A stretch of DNA of 64,000 nucleotides, from contig WBMV01003155.1 in the NCBI GenBank assembly GCA_013396655.1, positions 143,277 through 207,276 on the forward strand. Direction: 5' to 3'. Shown here one piece after another: positions 1 through 13,130 of this stretch; position 1 is the first letter of the stretch, and each line of letters begins with the position of its first letter. Origin of the DNA: Campylorhamphus procurvoides (taxonomy: Eukaryota; Chordata; Aves; Passeriformes; Dendrocolaptidae). The notes under the pieces were generated by a model. That model had not been told where the DNA came from. It worked only from the letters and a program-made list of their open reading frames with translations, and made no database searches. The position numbers and the translations under genes are program-made.

Positions 1-3000
1 GCTGCCCAAATAAATGCACTGCATGAAGAGATGCAGAGTGACAGTAAAACTTAGTGCTGTGGGCACCTCTGGGTGTAATTAGGCATTAGGTAATTGGGAA
101 CTACACCCTCCTGAAGGAGAAAACAAGTGTCTTCATCTGCTCTTAATGGGGTGTGTGACATCCCCCGCCCCTGCCCTCCTTGGCTGTCCATGAGGATGCT
201 AAATCTGGGTATCTGACTTAGTCAGACCTCCTTGCCTTCCCTTGGGGCAATTCACCTTAATATGAACTCCAGGGAAAGGCAATTCCCTCTTCTGAGCTGA
301 TATAACTGAGGTGGCAAAGGTGCTTGCAAGTTTGCAGCCTTTATTTCAAAATAGCAAGGGGTTTTTATAAGTATCTATATGTACACACAGAGGAAATATT
401 TTGAATTTGTATGGGATTTGGAGCACTTCTTGTAAAACATGGTTGTCTGCAAAAAGGAAAAAGAGGAGGCAAGAAAAAAGCTCTGTTGATTAAATGGTAT
501 CTGATCGAGGAAATAATATTATTAATGGTTCAAATATATCCAAAGGATTTTAAAAAATCCCATTTTCCCCTCTCTTTGCTGAGGGTGAGGCTTTTTCCTC
601 TCCAGGAATGCCTGTGTAGCCTGGGCTTTCCCTTTGGTGTGTATGGAGCTGTCCCTGTGCTTTTGTAAGCATGACTAATCCTGCAACCAGAGACTGAATT
701 CAGTTCTGCACCATCCAGTTCCCATATAATGAGGAGTTTTTGATGTCTTATGGCAGCTGGTCACCCAAGTATTTGTCTCTAAATGATGAATTAATCCTGA
801 GCAAGGATTCAGCTGCGGTGTCAGAACAGACTTTAAGCCTCTGGATCTTCCAGGGGTACTAAGCCTGATGTAATCCTTCAATTAAGGTACTCTAAACCCA
901 AATGGCCCTGATTTGGTTTAGCTTTCTTGCTTGTGAACCCACCCCTTGGTGAATTTGTTTCCCCAGGCATCCTAATCTGACTGCTGGAGGCTTTACTTGG
1001 AATATACTTGCCCTGGAGTTGTGGAGTTAAACATTCATTCTCCTCCACAGCCCTGGATTCTGGGGGCTTTATAGAAACACTGCCTTGTCAATTAGCAATG
1101 TCTATTAATTGATGGCTGAGCTTTGGATCAGAAAGGAATCTGCACATAATTTTTCTGTATCCTGAAGTGACAGGAGTCCAGAACAGGTACTAATTATTAC
1201 ACCTTCCCAAGCCACCACCCTGCTCCTGAGCCCTTTATCCCATTGCACTGGTGTGGCAGGCAGGGAGATGGGAAGCTCATGAGGCTTCAGGAGCAAGGAA
1301 ATTGGGTGTTTTGCCTGCACTTGACTGCCTGTCTTTTAAGAGCCTTTATTGGGCACAAAGTCGAACTTAATCCAGTCATTTCTGGTGTTGCTGAGGCAGT
1401 GGAGCAACAAATTATTGCTGATGGATGTGGTGGCCAAAGGGAGCAGGGGAACTGGTGGGGTGGCTGCTGAGAAGGTGCCTGCAGGGCACTGAGCAAATAA
1501 TATTAACCATGATACCACCCTGCTGCATTCTTTGCTTCTGGTTCTCACTTCCTGGGGGTTGAAGGTGTGTCAGTGGTGATTTCTGCTTTGTTTCTTCCCC
1601 TGGAAACTTCTCCTGGGCTGGTGTCTGAGTGCTCTGAACTGTTTACTCTGTGTAAATGGCCATAGTGGTTGGTGATATATATTCACTGCTCAGGTGGGAG
1701 CCAGAGGCAGTTTCAGCTCATGGTGATGGTTACTTGGAAGATCCTGTAGTGATATTTCCATGGGAATACTTTGGCACATGGAAACCACTTGTGTTAGTGA
1801 CTGCACCCTGCAAAATGGGCAGTGAGTTGTTTTCAATGTGCATCCTTTAATAACTCCCAAACCTTTTAATCTGCTTATTTCACCATAACAGCAGGAAGAG
1901 AGACGACCTAACTGGTTGATGTCCCTGTTAGTCAGGGTTTTCCCACTCATTTGCCATGGCCTGTGTTCCTTTGGAGTGTTCCAATAGTGAGTCCTTTCTC
2001 CCTCTCTCCTTCTCTGTCATCCCTGCTCCTCTGATACTCTGCCTTCTAGTTCCTGTTGACATTGTACCCTAGTCTAATCTTAGTTAATCTTAAAATATCT
2101 TAATGTTGACATGTTTCCACCTTCTAATGGGATAGAAACATCCCTGCAACCTGACAAGTGCCAGGTTGTTGGATGGTGTCCTGTGCAGTGAGGGAATAAG
2201 CTCTTGTGTATGGTCATCTTGTTTAGGCCAACACAGCTCCTGTCAACACTGAAGAGTGGAGGAGCTTCTGGTTTCATGCCAGGTGTGAATTCATATAAAT
2301 GCTTCTACTGAGGAGAGGTTTTTAAGGAGGGAAAGGTGGTCAGTATTTCTGGTAGAACTCTATACAAGCTGTCATGAATTTCAGTATCTTAAAAGTCAGA
2401 GTCTGCCATGCAGCACTGCTCGGATTTGGACTGAGGAAGGACCCTGAGTGTTGCCCAGGGTGATAGTTGGCACATTAATGATGCTCCAGTACCCACAGTA
2501 AATATCTCTGATCTTTAAGGGAGCAGTTGAGGATTTGAACTCCCCTGGAATCACCCTTTGCACTGGAAAGCCTTGGTGTGATAGCCCAGGTGGGGATATC
2601 TCCAGGAATATGTGGGAATAACTGTGTGATTACACCTTTTTACGTTTTGGCTTGGCAGCTCTGAGTCTTGAAGCAGCCCTGTTTGAGCTCAGTGTCATGG
2701 CATGAATGTAGAAGAAACCTGTGTGATTTAGGATTACCCTTTTCCTCAGAGAGCGCTCTAATCTCTCAAGATATTTTTATTTATGTGGCTGCTTGGCAAA
2801 TGCTTCAGTGCAGAGATGCTTCTACTTAGCCTTTGGATGTCGTACCTGTTGTGCTGGACTATAAATCCTGGTTCAGACTGTAGCCACTTTTTCCATCCTT
2901 CTGTGTCCCTGTATCATTACTGCCTTGATTTTTGGGAAGAAGGTGTTTATTTTTGCCAGAGAGAACGCTTCTATTTCTTTCCCCAGAGTGTAATTTGTTG

Positions 3001-4266
3001 GCATGTCGTGTGTTCCTGAGAGGTGGCAGCTTTTCCAAGCTGCTCTGTGTTGCTTTTGTTGCTCCCCCCACATGGTAGTATTCCCCAGTTCAGACTTAAA
3101 TAATTAAGCTCCAAAGCTTGCAATATTGAGGTAAGTGATGGACAGGCTTTCCCAAAAAAAGTGGGGAATGCTATTATTATCTGTGATCAATAACTTTGCT
3201 CTCTTCTCCTGGAGAAAGGAATTCTGTTCATCTCATCACATACCTCTTTCTGAATTGAACGTAAACAAGAGGTTTCTCCAAATGTGGTTTATTTTTTAGT
3301 TTCATAACCTAACAGGATGCTGAAGTCACTTTGGCCTTCCATGCACAGATTAAAAGGCTGGGAAAGGCTTTTTGCATTCCTTGAGCTTTGCCCAGCCCTT
3401 GTGCTATGGAGTTTTTTTGCTCAGAGGACTCAAGATGAGCCCCCAGTTCAGAAATGAGCACTGGGACTGCAGAACCTGCCCTTTTGGCTGGTGTGGGAGA
3501 CTTTCTATCCTTTGGAAGCTTCTCCTCTTCCTGCAGGGAAAGGGTGGGGATGAGATGAGAAGCAATATTGCCAAGGTTATGTTTATGGCTGGGTGGAATC
3601 AGTGGAAAGTCCAGGGCTCTGCAGAGGAATTGAATCAGTAAGTCTCTACCTGTTCAAATAAATGGGGGCAGAACTTGCTAGAAGGGCATTGGGAAAGCTT
3701 CTTTACCTGTGTGTCCTTTGGTGCATATCTAGAGAGTGCTTGTTTCATCTCTTAAACTGCTTTCTTGATGCTCTACTGATTTTTATGTGATCTTACTGCA
3801 TTTTCTTGTGGCTTTTAAGTTCCTGCACCCTACTGCACATAATAGGTATTTTTAGCCAAGCCTTCCAATTTTGTGAAACTTGGCTTAAAATCACCTAGCA
3901 AAAGATCCAGGGAGAGGAGTCGAGAGCAAGAGATTTTGGATGTTTGGATAACATATCTCTCAAAAACCTCAGCTGTTGGAGGCTTGTCCTGGTTCTGGGA
4001 GTGCCATGGGTTGTACAAGCGGTAGTAGATACAGAGTAGTGCCCAGGCCAATATAATATGTACTGGTGCATCAGCAGATGTGAACAAAAATGAAGGGTCT
4101 GGGGCACTGCAGAATGTACAGCAGAGAATTTAGTGTGATTTGCTGTAAAATCAAGCATTTAATATTTTAATCTGGGGGGTGGGGGAGGAATAAAAAAGTC
4201 TGCAACTCAAAAATCTCTATTGAAAAATGAGGCCAAATGCTGTAGGAAGCAAAATGTCTTGCTTAG

Positions 4267-4312
4267 GGTCACAGAATCCTTAAGGCTGGGAAAGACCACG
4301 GAGCCATGTGCT
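4267..4312 (-). mobile_element. CR1 3' tail remnant
   Basis: TCACAGAATCCTTAAGGCTG GGAAAGACC resembles the reverse complement of the CR1 3' terminus, and nothing of the upstream CR1 body is recognisable. It is only about 45 bases, so the call is tentative. Confidence 0.55.
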
Positions 4313-7300
4313 GGAGGAACCCTCCTGGGGACAAATCTAGATGTCCTGAGGGACAAGAATAAAGCGGTTTTCTATGTAAGGGGAAAAAAAATGTAATTAG
4401 CAGGATCCTGGCTGCCTGAATTGTTTTGGAATAAGACTGTTGCACTGGAAAATGCAGGTCAGTTGAGGTACCAAGCCTGCCTGAAATGGGAATGTGAAAC
4501 TGCTGGAGTTGGTAGAGGAAGAGGAGAGGGGACTTATCTTTTGTGGTCTTGTCCTAAAATCATGGGATTTAGCAAACCTGAGTTTTTTGATATCTTATTT
4601 TTCCCTAACGTTTTGGACTATGCTGCTGCTGCCCAGAGAGGCTGAGGCTCTAAAGAATCATTTAAAAGAAGATGTGAGGACTCAGGGATTCTACCATGAA
4701 ATCAAGGAGTAATAAGTAACCTGAGTGTTACTTCTAAAAAAAACAAACCACCTTGAGTTTTGTTAAAAAGACCTCACTGAATTCTTCACTGATGGTGGTG
4801 GACCAAAGAGAAATCTGCTTTGTGGCTGTGTCCTTCCCATGGCATCAGTAACCCCTTTAGAACTTTATCCCTTTGCCATTTCAGTGTTGTGAAGGGAGTG
4901 CTGTAGCTTTTGTGCCACAAACACTACCAGCTGTTGTGTCCTTGGCTCTGCATGGCTGGAGGAAACCTCTCAAGAAGCCTTTGCTGCCTGAACTTGTGCT
5001 GCTGGAAGTGTGCCCGTTCCTCCTGGATATCCGAGTAGGAAATACTTGGTGTTGGCTGTGCAGTTCATAAAGCAGGGGTGCTCAGGGAGTTGGACATGAC
5101 CTCTTGGTGTAGTGGCTGGGCATTTTGCTTGTCTGCCACCAGCACAGCAGTGGCACGATGCCTTTGCAGCTGTTTTAGTGGGCAGAGGGAGGGTGGGCAC
5201 AGAGAGAAGCAGAGGGTGGGCACCCTTGTGTGCCAAGTGAAGCGATTCCATCACCTCCTTGGGGCACGAGGAGCTGGTGGGTGGGAGCAGAGGGCAGGCT
5301 GTTTATTCTGTGTGCTGACTAATGCCCAGCTCATGAACACATCCTGCAGTAATCCCATCTCCCCTGGGCACGTGGAGCAGCGGGCACGGGATGGCAGTGC
5401 CTGGAACTCAGTCTGTCCCTGGCTTAGGAGCCATCATTCCCCCCCTGCCCCTGGAAAAAATGTTGTGCTTTCTTTTCCTGCAGCCAGAATTTGCAATTCC
5501 CTGCAGGTTTATTAGCAGGTAAAGATTTCTTTTAGGCAGAGGGATGTAGAACTGGGCACAGGAAACCCCACGACGCAGTAGGTTCTGCCAGTAGTGGGAT
5601 TGATGTGCTTTCCAAAACTTAGGCTACCTTATTTTTTTTCCCCATGCTGACTCGCACAGTAAGTTCTTTTGGCATGCCATTAATTATAAATGCTGATAGT
5701 AATGATGATTAAGTAAAATCAAGATTGGCTGTGAGCTGTGGATGTGCAGAAGGGAGGTGCTTTCTGAAGTGACCTGGCCCTGGATCTCCCTTCACAGACA
5801 CGTAGAGGCTTTTTGAATTATTTATTGAAGAAAATGCGTAATCAGGCCTGTTTTTCTATTTCTGTCTTAGAGCAGCAACAGCAAAGGTAACCTTCCAGGG
5901 CTCCAAAAGCAAGGGGCAATGGCAGCACTGTTTGTAAATATGGTTTCACTTGGTTTTGTTACACAGGGTTTATTTCTCTACACAAACCTGGAGTGCAGGG
6001 GATCTGATAACCTACCCTGCTTGCCATGAGAGGACATGGCAACACTTGCTTCTTGCTAATCTGCTTAGATAAAAGACAAAGCTACTGGGCTAAGTGCCAC
6101 CTTTATGTTTTGCCATATGCTGCCACTCTGCAGTGTTGTTTGTTACTGGCACTTATTGTGTAGGATTTCAAAAATTGTCTTGAGAAGGCTGTCTGTGGAG
6201 AAGTATCTCCTGACTCAGGAGGAGGTGAGACAAAAGAGCTCCATAGGAACCCCTGCAGAGGATATAATAAAGGATGTTAAAAGAAAAATGAGTATTTGAT
6301 GGGCAGGCAACTGCCCAGCATCCAAATTTGGCTTCTGGTGTGTCTGACCTTATAGGAGCGTGTCTTGGACCGTGGTTGGCTTTTCCATGAGCTTCAGGAG
6401 TGATGGGTGAGTCACTCTGGAAATTGGGAATGCCTTCTGGACGTGGTGGGGGTTTTGTAATGGTCCTAGATAGTTTTCATTTTGGCTTTCAGCATTCAGC
6501 TGAGCCCCAGGGAGCAGAGGAGTATCACATGGAAAGGACTTGGATGTGGTTCTGAGCTCTAATGAAGAGAGAACTGAAATTGCAGGTTTGCTGACACTGC
6601 AGTGGAACATGAGACCATCAGAGGGATCAGAAAAAGAGCTTTTGCTCACATAATGCCCCATCCTGCCTGGGAGCAAACTGTGCTATCCCAGGTGTTTTCC
6701 ATCTCCCTGTCTGGAATGCACACACACTTTGGGTGGGGGAGGGGATGGATGGATCGCTAAACATACCAGTGTGTTCACACACCTCCAGGACATCACAGTG
6801 TTATTAAAACAGGGAAACAAGTACACCAAAGGTTATTGTTAACCTGCTCTTGTCATCTTGGGTTGAGCCTGAAGGAGTTTGGAGCTGTTGGAAATGCAGT
6901 CAAGCACTCTTCAAATTGATCAGCAAGTGTTTGTCATAGCTTATTGCCATAAATTAATTCCTACTGTCCTTTCAGAGACCTTTTGTGCATAACTGGTGGA
7001 ATAAAGTAGTGGCTGGATTGTTGCTGGTGGGTTTAACTGCATAATTAGACACTACCTTCCCCAAAATAATATTCAAATAAGCTGAGCAATGTGAAACCCT
7101 TTGGCTTTAGGGCACAGTCACTGTGATGTGTGGGCGTTCTTACTTTCCATGTATTTAATAAGTGTTGAGAAGGTGCTTATCAGGATTGAAGGGCATCTCC
7201 ACCAACATCAAGACCATCTTCTTGGGCTTTCCAGAGGTCACTTGGCACAGAAAAGCTTTCCTTTTGGTCTGACAGCCACAAAAGAACTGGTAGTTTCCCT

Positions 7301-7833
7301 TACAACAGAGGAAACAAACTGGGATGCTGACTCTCCCAAGCTGCTGCTGGCTCAAGGGTAACTGCCCAATTTGTGGGAATTGTGGTAAAGAGGAACAAGT
7401 AAATGACATAAGAATCGTTCTTACTCTGCCCCCTCTTGAGTGCTTTCTTTATGCTAATTAGAAGAAGTGAAAACTGCTGCTTTAGTGTTTCACCTGGAAG
7501 TTAATGAGGATTTCTGTAGGAGAACTGGAGATGTTGCCTGCACTGTAGCCAGAGTAAGGGGATGGTGGTGTACGGTGTGATGTTGCCCTACCTGAACACA
7601 TGAAAAGAGAGCTTTATTTTGTGAAAGTCATCCCTTGGGATCTGTGAGCCTACAGCGTTAGTCAAATACTGCTGCTAAAATTATCTACAAACCCACACCG
7701 GAATAATTCAGTGTAAGTTGCTGTGTTTTTCCTTCTACACAACTTGTGTTTTAAATATCTCCAAAGCCATTGTTTGGGCCCTGCTGTCTCTCCAAGCACA
7801 CGGGGTTGATGTGAAGAATAATAGGTCCCAGGA

Positions 7834-7870
7834 ATAGCTGCCTTCATCCTGGAAGGATGAAGGTGGCTAT
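7834..7870. repeat. Inverted repeat, 16-base arms with 5-base loop
   Basis: ATAGCTGCCTTCATCC at 7,834-7,849 and GGATGAAGGTGGCTAT at 7,855-7,870 pair at 14 of 16 positions, plus one possible G-T wobble. It lies about 20 bases from the 3' end of the minus-strand CR1 copy. Confidence 0.8.
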
Positions 7871-7892
7871 GGGGTGGACACAGGAGCAAAGC

Positions 7893-8240
7893 TTAAAGCC
7901 CATCCAGTTCCAACCCTCCTGCCATGGGCAGGGACACTTTCCACCAGCCCAGGTTGCTCCAAGCCCTGACAAACCTGGCCTTAGACACTCCCAGGGATGC
8001 AGGAGCAACTACAGCTTCTCTGCCCAACCTGTGCCAGGGCCTGCCCACCCTCCCAGGGAAGGATTCCTTCCCAATATCCCATCTATCCCTGCCCTCTGGC
8101 ACCGGGAAGCCATTCCCTGTGTCCTGTCCCTCTATGCCTTGTCCCCAGTCTCTCTCCATCTCTCCTGGAGCCCCTTTAGGTAATGGAAGGGGCTCTCAGG
8201 CCTCCCTAGAGTCTTCTCTTCTCTAATAACCCCAACTCTT
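7893..8240 (-). mobile_element. CR1 LINE 3' fragment
   Basis: Read on the minus strand, this ends in the standard CR1 3' section: a GGGATATTGGGAAGGA-like block, a GGCAGGCCCTGGCACAGGTT-like block, AGGTTTGTCAGGGCTTGGAG, and a tail near GGTTGGAACTGGATGGGC. It is about 350 bases, 5'-truncated as usual for CR1, and moderately diverged. Confidence 0.9.
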
Positions 8241-10764
8241 TTAGGCTGGGGTCTTTTAGCTGCTGCCAGCAGCTGGCATTAATTTGTGTGAAATGCCTCT
8301 GGATTGACTCCCATGCATGTTGGGAAGTCAAACTGAAGAGCCTCCTGGAGAAGACACTTGGATATAGATAGGCTCTTGTAATGATGGGTATAAAAAGTGT
8401 TCAATCAAGCTTTATAGAGACGTTGTCCAAGTTAGCTTAGCTCAGACAGCTTCATTAACAAGAATGTTTCAGTGCCTGGAATGCTGAGCCATGTGGATAT
8501 TTGGAAATAGAAATTTCTTTCCAGAGAAATCCACACTCCTGTCCTTCCCTTTTAGCTGTATCACAGAATTCTGTGTTCTTTTCCACAGCTATCAGTTGAA
8601 ATATTTTGGTGTCTTTGCTCCTCCTTTGAAAGCCATAGTAAAAAACATGCTGGAAATAACACAGGACAAAAAAAAGCAGCTTGTTCCTTGTTTTCTGCTG
8701 AACTGCCTACTCAAGACAATTCCACATTGGAGCTGTAGCAGGCTTGGATTTGATTGAAGGAATAGTGGCAGCTCCAGGCCACAGTCAGTCACTGTGTGAG
8801 GAGATACGAGAAGGGTGGTGGTGTCTAATCCTCAGAGAGATCCTGTGGTCATCTTGCCCCCATGGTCCTGCTTCCTCCACCTCTGACCAAGTGGGAATTA
8901 TTTTAAAGACAGGCAAATCCTGGACTGTTTGTTGGAATGGGCTACTGAATTTTGTTGGCATGAAAAGCAAAATGTTGTGGCTGAGATGGCTGGAAGGTGA
9001 TGTAACCCCTGCTGCTCTTCCTTGTTCAACCCTACAGAAGGAACAGGTGGCACTTAAATACCCTGGAGGTGGCTCTGAATGTTCTGGAATTAAATACCTA
9101 CATTCCCCCTGCCCCTTCCTGGAAAGGTGTTCCTGGTGCATTTTCCTGGAGAGGGTAAAGCAACACTTGATTAGTGAAATGACTCACAAAACTCTGATTA
9201 CTTTAATATCCAAAGCCTCAGCTGGTTTCTCTGGAGATGAGCCCTGGCTGCCTCTCATGGATTTTCCCTGTGTTTAGCAGGAGGGGTATGTGATGTCCAG
9301 ACTCTCAAAAATACCATGGAAATGAATTGCTGAGATTTGTTGCGACTTTGTCATCACAGCCTTCATTGCCATTGCTTTGGAAAAGATGTTTACCCCCACC
9401 TTTTATTAGGGAAAAAAAATTATTATTAGAAGTGATGCTTTCCTGCATCTCCTGGCTGATGTTAAGGAACTGAGGTTAATTAAGCCCTGCAACAGGGAGT
9501 GAGATAAATTCTGAGACTGCTTCTTGCGTGAAATCCAGATGCCCTAATGAGATAATAAAACACTACTGGTGTCTGGTACAGCAGAGCTGGGAAGTCGTGT
9601 GATGTAAAAATAGTCACAGGAGATGGGAACAAAGGGGAGATGTCTGTCCTGGCTGCTCCTCAGAGCTTGGAGTTGAGCACAAAACCTATAAGCTCTCTAA
9701 TAAATAGGTTGGCTGGGGGGTTTTTTTAGCCCTTTGTTGTGAGGGGAATCTTTCTCCAGTGGCATTATCAGTTCAGTTGCACTCTGCAAAGGGAAACGCT
9801 TCATTCGTGCTGCTGGTGGAGGGAGAACACTGATCTCATCCCAGTGTGCCCGTGGGAGAAGGAGCAGCACAGCCTCGAGGTATGTTACCTGCTGCAGGAG
9901 AGCTCCTGCTCAGGCAGGCTGGGTGTCCTGGGCTTTCCTTTTCTCCATCATCCCTCTGCCTTCACACCCTTCCTGAGAATCTGTAACTTCAGGATAAAAA
10001 GAGGCTCAAAACTTGGGGCATGTAATTGTTAACAGAGCCAATTACAGCGAGAGTGGTGTGGACCTGGGGTGTAATGAATGTGGTTTTTGCTCTTCCTAAG
10101 ATTGGAAGGAAAATCCAGTGTGCTGTGCCAGGCAGGCTGTGGAAACATCTCTGGGGCTGGAAGAGGGAGCCCTGTGATGTTAATAAACAGGGTTGTGCTG
10201 CAGGTTCTCTGCATGTGTTTGCCAGGCTAAAGGCTGCTCCAAGCTGAGGCTGCTCAGTATCAACACAGATTTTCTAAATAACTGGCAGAATTAGGAGGTG
10301 AAAAGGCAGAGGTGATTCCTTAAACCAATTTCTGCTTCAGAAGTGATGCTGAAAACATGAGGAAGACAGCAATTTATTAGGTGTCACAGGAGGCTGTAGG
10401 TTGATTCCCTTTTTTGTCACATCCCAAAGCTCGAGACTCTCCCATTTCTTTCTTTACCCCATTTTTAACCAGGAAGAAAAGGGCTGTGTTTTCATTCATA
10501 GGCCCAGTAGGACTGAATGCTTTGAGAGCTTCAATAAAACCTTTTCATTGCTGGTTGCTCTGCGAGTCAGAGTTTATTTTTGTCTCTGCTCCTCCAAGCC
10601 CTGCCACCTCCACGAACCAAAAGCACGGCTCGCTGCCATCCGAGTGGGAGTGGAATGGTGAACACACGGCCAGCAATGCATCTCTGCATGCATTAAATTT
10701 GGTGGCAGTGCTCTTGGGAACGTGCAGGAGCAGGGAAAACAACTTGGAAGCAGAACTGGAGAGA

Positions 10765-10796
10765 TTTATATATATATATATACATATATATGTATA
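10765..10796. repeat. TA-rich microsatellite
   Basis: An almost pure alternating TA tract of about 32 bases, interrupted by ACATATATATGT. It is self-complementary and sits in MCU intron 1. Confidence 0.9.
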
Positions 10797-11550
10797 GTGT
10801 TGCTCAGGGAGATTGAATGTGTAGTTTTGCTGCCTGTCCACAACCTTCAGTGTCAGATCCCTGAGCTCCCCCTCTCCTTGCATGCTGTTAAAATCCCTCT
10901 GGCACAGGTGCAAGGTGTTGTTGCAAATGTGCTCCCCAGCTATGCATGAGCTGCTGCCTTTGGGGAGATCACACAGCAGAGAAGCCTTGGAGGAAGAGGG
11001 AGGGCAGGAGTGTTTGCTTTTGCTCTGCTTTTGAGACAAAAATTATCTCATTGTGGAGCATATGCATATTTCTTACTCATTGATGCTGTGAATATGCATT
11101 TTTCCCTCTTCACAGATGACTAAAGAGACACTATTTCTTGTGAAGAATGATTAGAAGTCTTCCACTTTCTTGCTGCCTCCCATGTGGTTATTTTGTGTGT
11201 GGTATCCAAAATGTGGCTGATATCTACCCATTTATCAGTGTCCTGCTGCAGTTCTCCCTGGGTATGAAATGAAGTGTGTAACAGGCCGTTGCACAAATAC
11301 ACTGAGCAGAATGTGCCTGTATCTAATGAACAACCAGGTTTAAACTGGAAAATGTAGTTTTGCTTTGTCTGCAGCTTTTCCTTGGTGCTCTGCTGTTCTC
11401 CTTGTCTCTTGAGGTTGCTGAGTGTCCCCACAGAGATGCTGCTCAGAGCTTGACGGGTAGAAACTTTGTGCATCACAAAACGCAGGGTTTATTTTCTCCC
11501 TTTTTCTTGTTTTCCACAGGGAGAGGTGTTAACTCTGGTCAGTTGTTTGA

Positions 11551-11717
11551 TTGCCCAGAGAAGCTGTGGCTGCCCCTGGATCCCTGGAAGTGTCCAAGGC
11601 CAGGTTGGACGGGGCTTGGAGCAACCTGGGCTGGTGGGAGGTGTCCCTGCCCATGGCAGGGGATGGGATGGGATGAGCTTTAAAGTCTCTTCCAACCCAA
11701 ACCATTCTGTGATTCTT
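11551..11717 (+). mobile_element. CR1 LINE 3' end fragment
   Basis: The fragment runs from TTGCCCAGAGAAGCTGTGGC through CCAAGGCCAGGTTGGACGGG to the ATTCTGTGATTCTT tail. It is a heavily truncated (about 165 bases) but well preserved CR1 copy, nearly identical over its length to the copies at 26.7 and 28.9 kb. Confidence 0.93.
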
Positions 11718-13130
11718 ACCATCAGTGCTTGTTGTTCAAGGAACTGTACTTTAGTTAAGTGAGCTGAGGACTTTGGAGAGTGTCAGTCCTAGATCTGGAC
11801 AGTTCCTACAGGTTTAAGCACTTAGCTCTTGGGAGAGTTGGTCTTGTGGACTGTATTTGCTGTGTATTCAGGTTCGTCCATTCCTGAGCCTTTTCTGTTC
11901 TCCTTTTGAGCACAGGGGTTGTGGCCTGGAGGGGAAATGCTGAGGAAAAGCACTTTTTCCAAGTGCAGTGACCTTCTGCCTCGGTGAGGTGCAGGGGCTG
12001 CAGGGCCACATCCTCCTGGGCTCCTCCTGGATGTGAAGCCCTGAAGGGTGATTTTTCCAGTGAAGCTAATTGGAATAATCCACATTCTAAATGGCTGCAG
12101 TTGAAACTCCATTTAAGACCTGATTTCACCCCTGCCCTTCCTGTAGCACTCTACTCTGGCTGCAATGGGCATGAGAAGTTGCATTCTCAGTTTCCTTCCC
12201 TGTGCCTGCTGGGGTTCCCCATCAGAGCTGCCTGAGAGGTGCTGAGCTGTGTGATTTGGGTGTGGTACTTCCCTAAAAAATAAAGCTTCAGCCCTAAAAA
12301 TTCACAGGTGGGGAGGTTCAGGTGCCAGGGGTGATGCCGCTTGGGCACGCTGGTGAGTTCCTCTGAGCCTGAGAAATGGAACCAAATCCTGATATGCAGA
12401 ATATCAGGAAGGAGCAGTTGATGCAATCCCATGGCCTCGTGTTGTGCCTGGAGCTGGGCACACTGTCCAGGACAAATCCCTCAAATCCCTGGCCAGGGGT
12501 TTGCAGTGGAAATCTCAGGCACTCCTTTGTGCCTGATGAAACAGCATCTGTAGGGATGGAAATGCTTGTTCAGTCCTCTTGTTGGAAAAATGGGTTTCTG
12601 AAGGGGAAAGTTCCTGGAGGTTTTCCTCTTCCTGTTTAGTATAAAGGTTGTGGTGTGGAGGTTGATTTTTTTTGAAGTTAAAATCCCTGTTGGTGTCTCA
12701 GAATTCAAATCCTCTGCCCACCAATCCCAGTTTCTGAATGTAGTTAAAATCTCTCTGATATGCGAAGCTTGATTATTTCAGTGTTTTGAAAGACATCTGT
12801 TGCAACAAGGGGAAAGCAAAGCCCATGTTGGTTCTTTCCTGTAGTGTCTGTAATTAGTTCCGCTGCTTTGCATTCCGTGTGGATAGAAGATGTTCCATTG
12901 ACAGGTGCTCCGGATTGAAAAGAACGAGTTCTTAGCACATGGAAAGGCTTTGATTCTGCACCAAGAGCTCCAGCAGAAGAGCAGAGGGATCTCACTGTTA
13001 ATGCAACCTGGCTTTAGGCACTTGGGTAAATAAATACACGCCCTTCACAGGGAGAAATTATTTGTTTACCACCATGAGTGGGTGTGAAGGGTCAATAATT
13101 GCAGGCTAATTTTGCGAGGTCCATCTCTGC

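Noticed and set aside
8744..9277. 177-codon plus-strand open frame in MCU intron 1
   Set aside because: Translation has no recognisable family features and the region has no exon-like splice sites matching an MCU or other gene.
10765..10796. TA tract as a functional hairpin or origin-like element
   Set aside because: Ordinary dinucleotide microsatellite in an intron.
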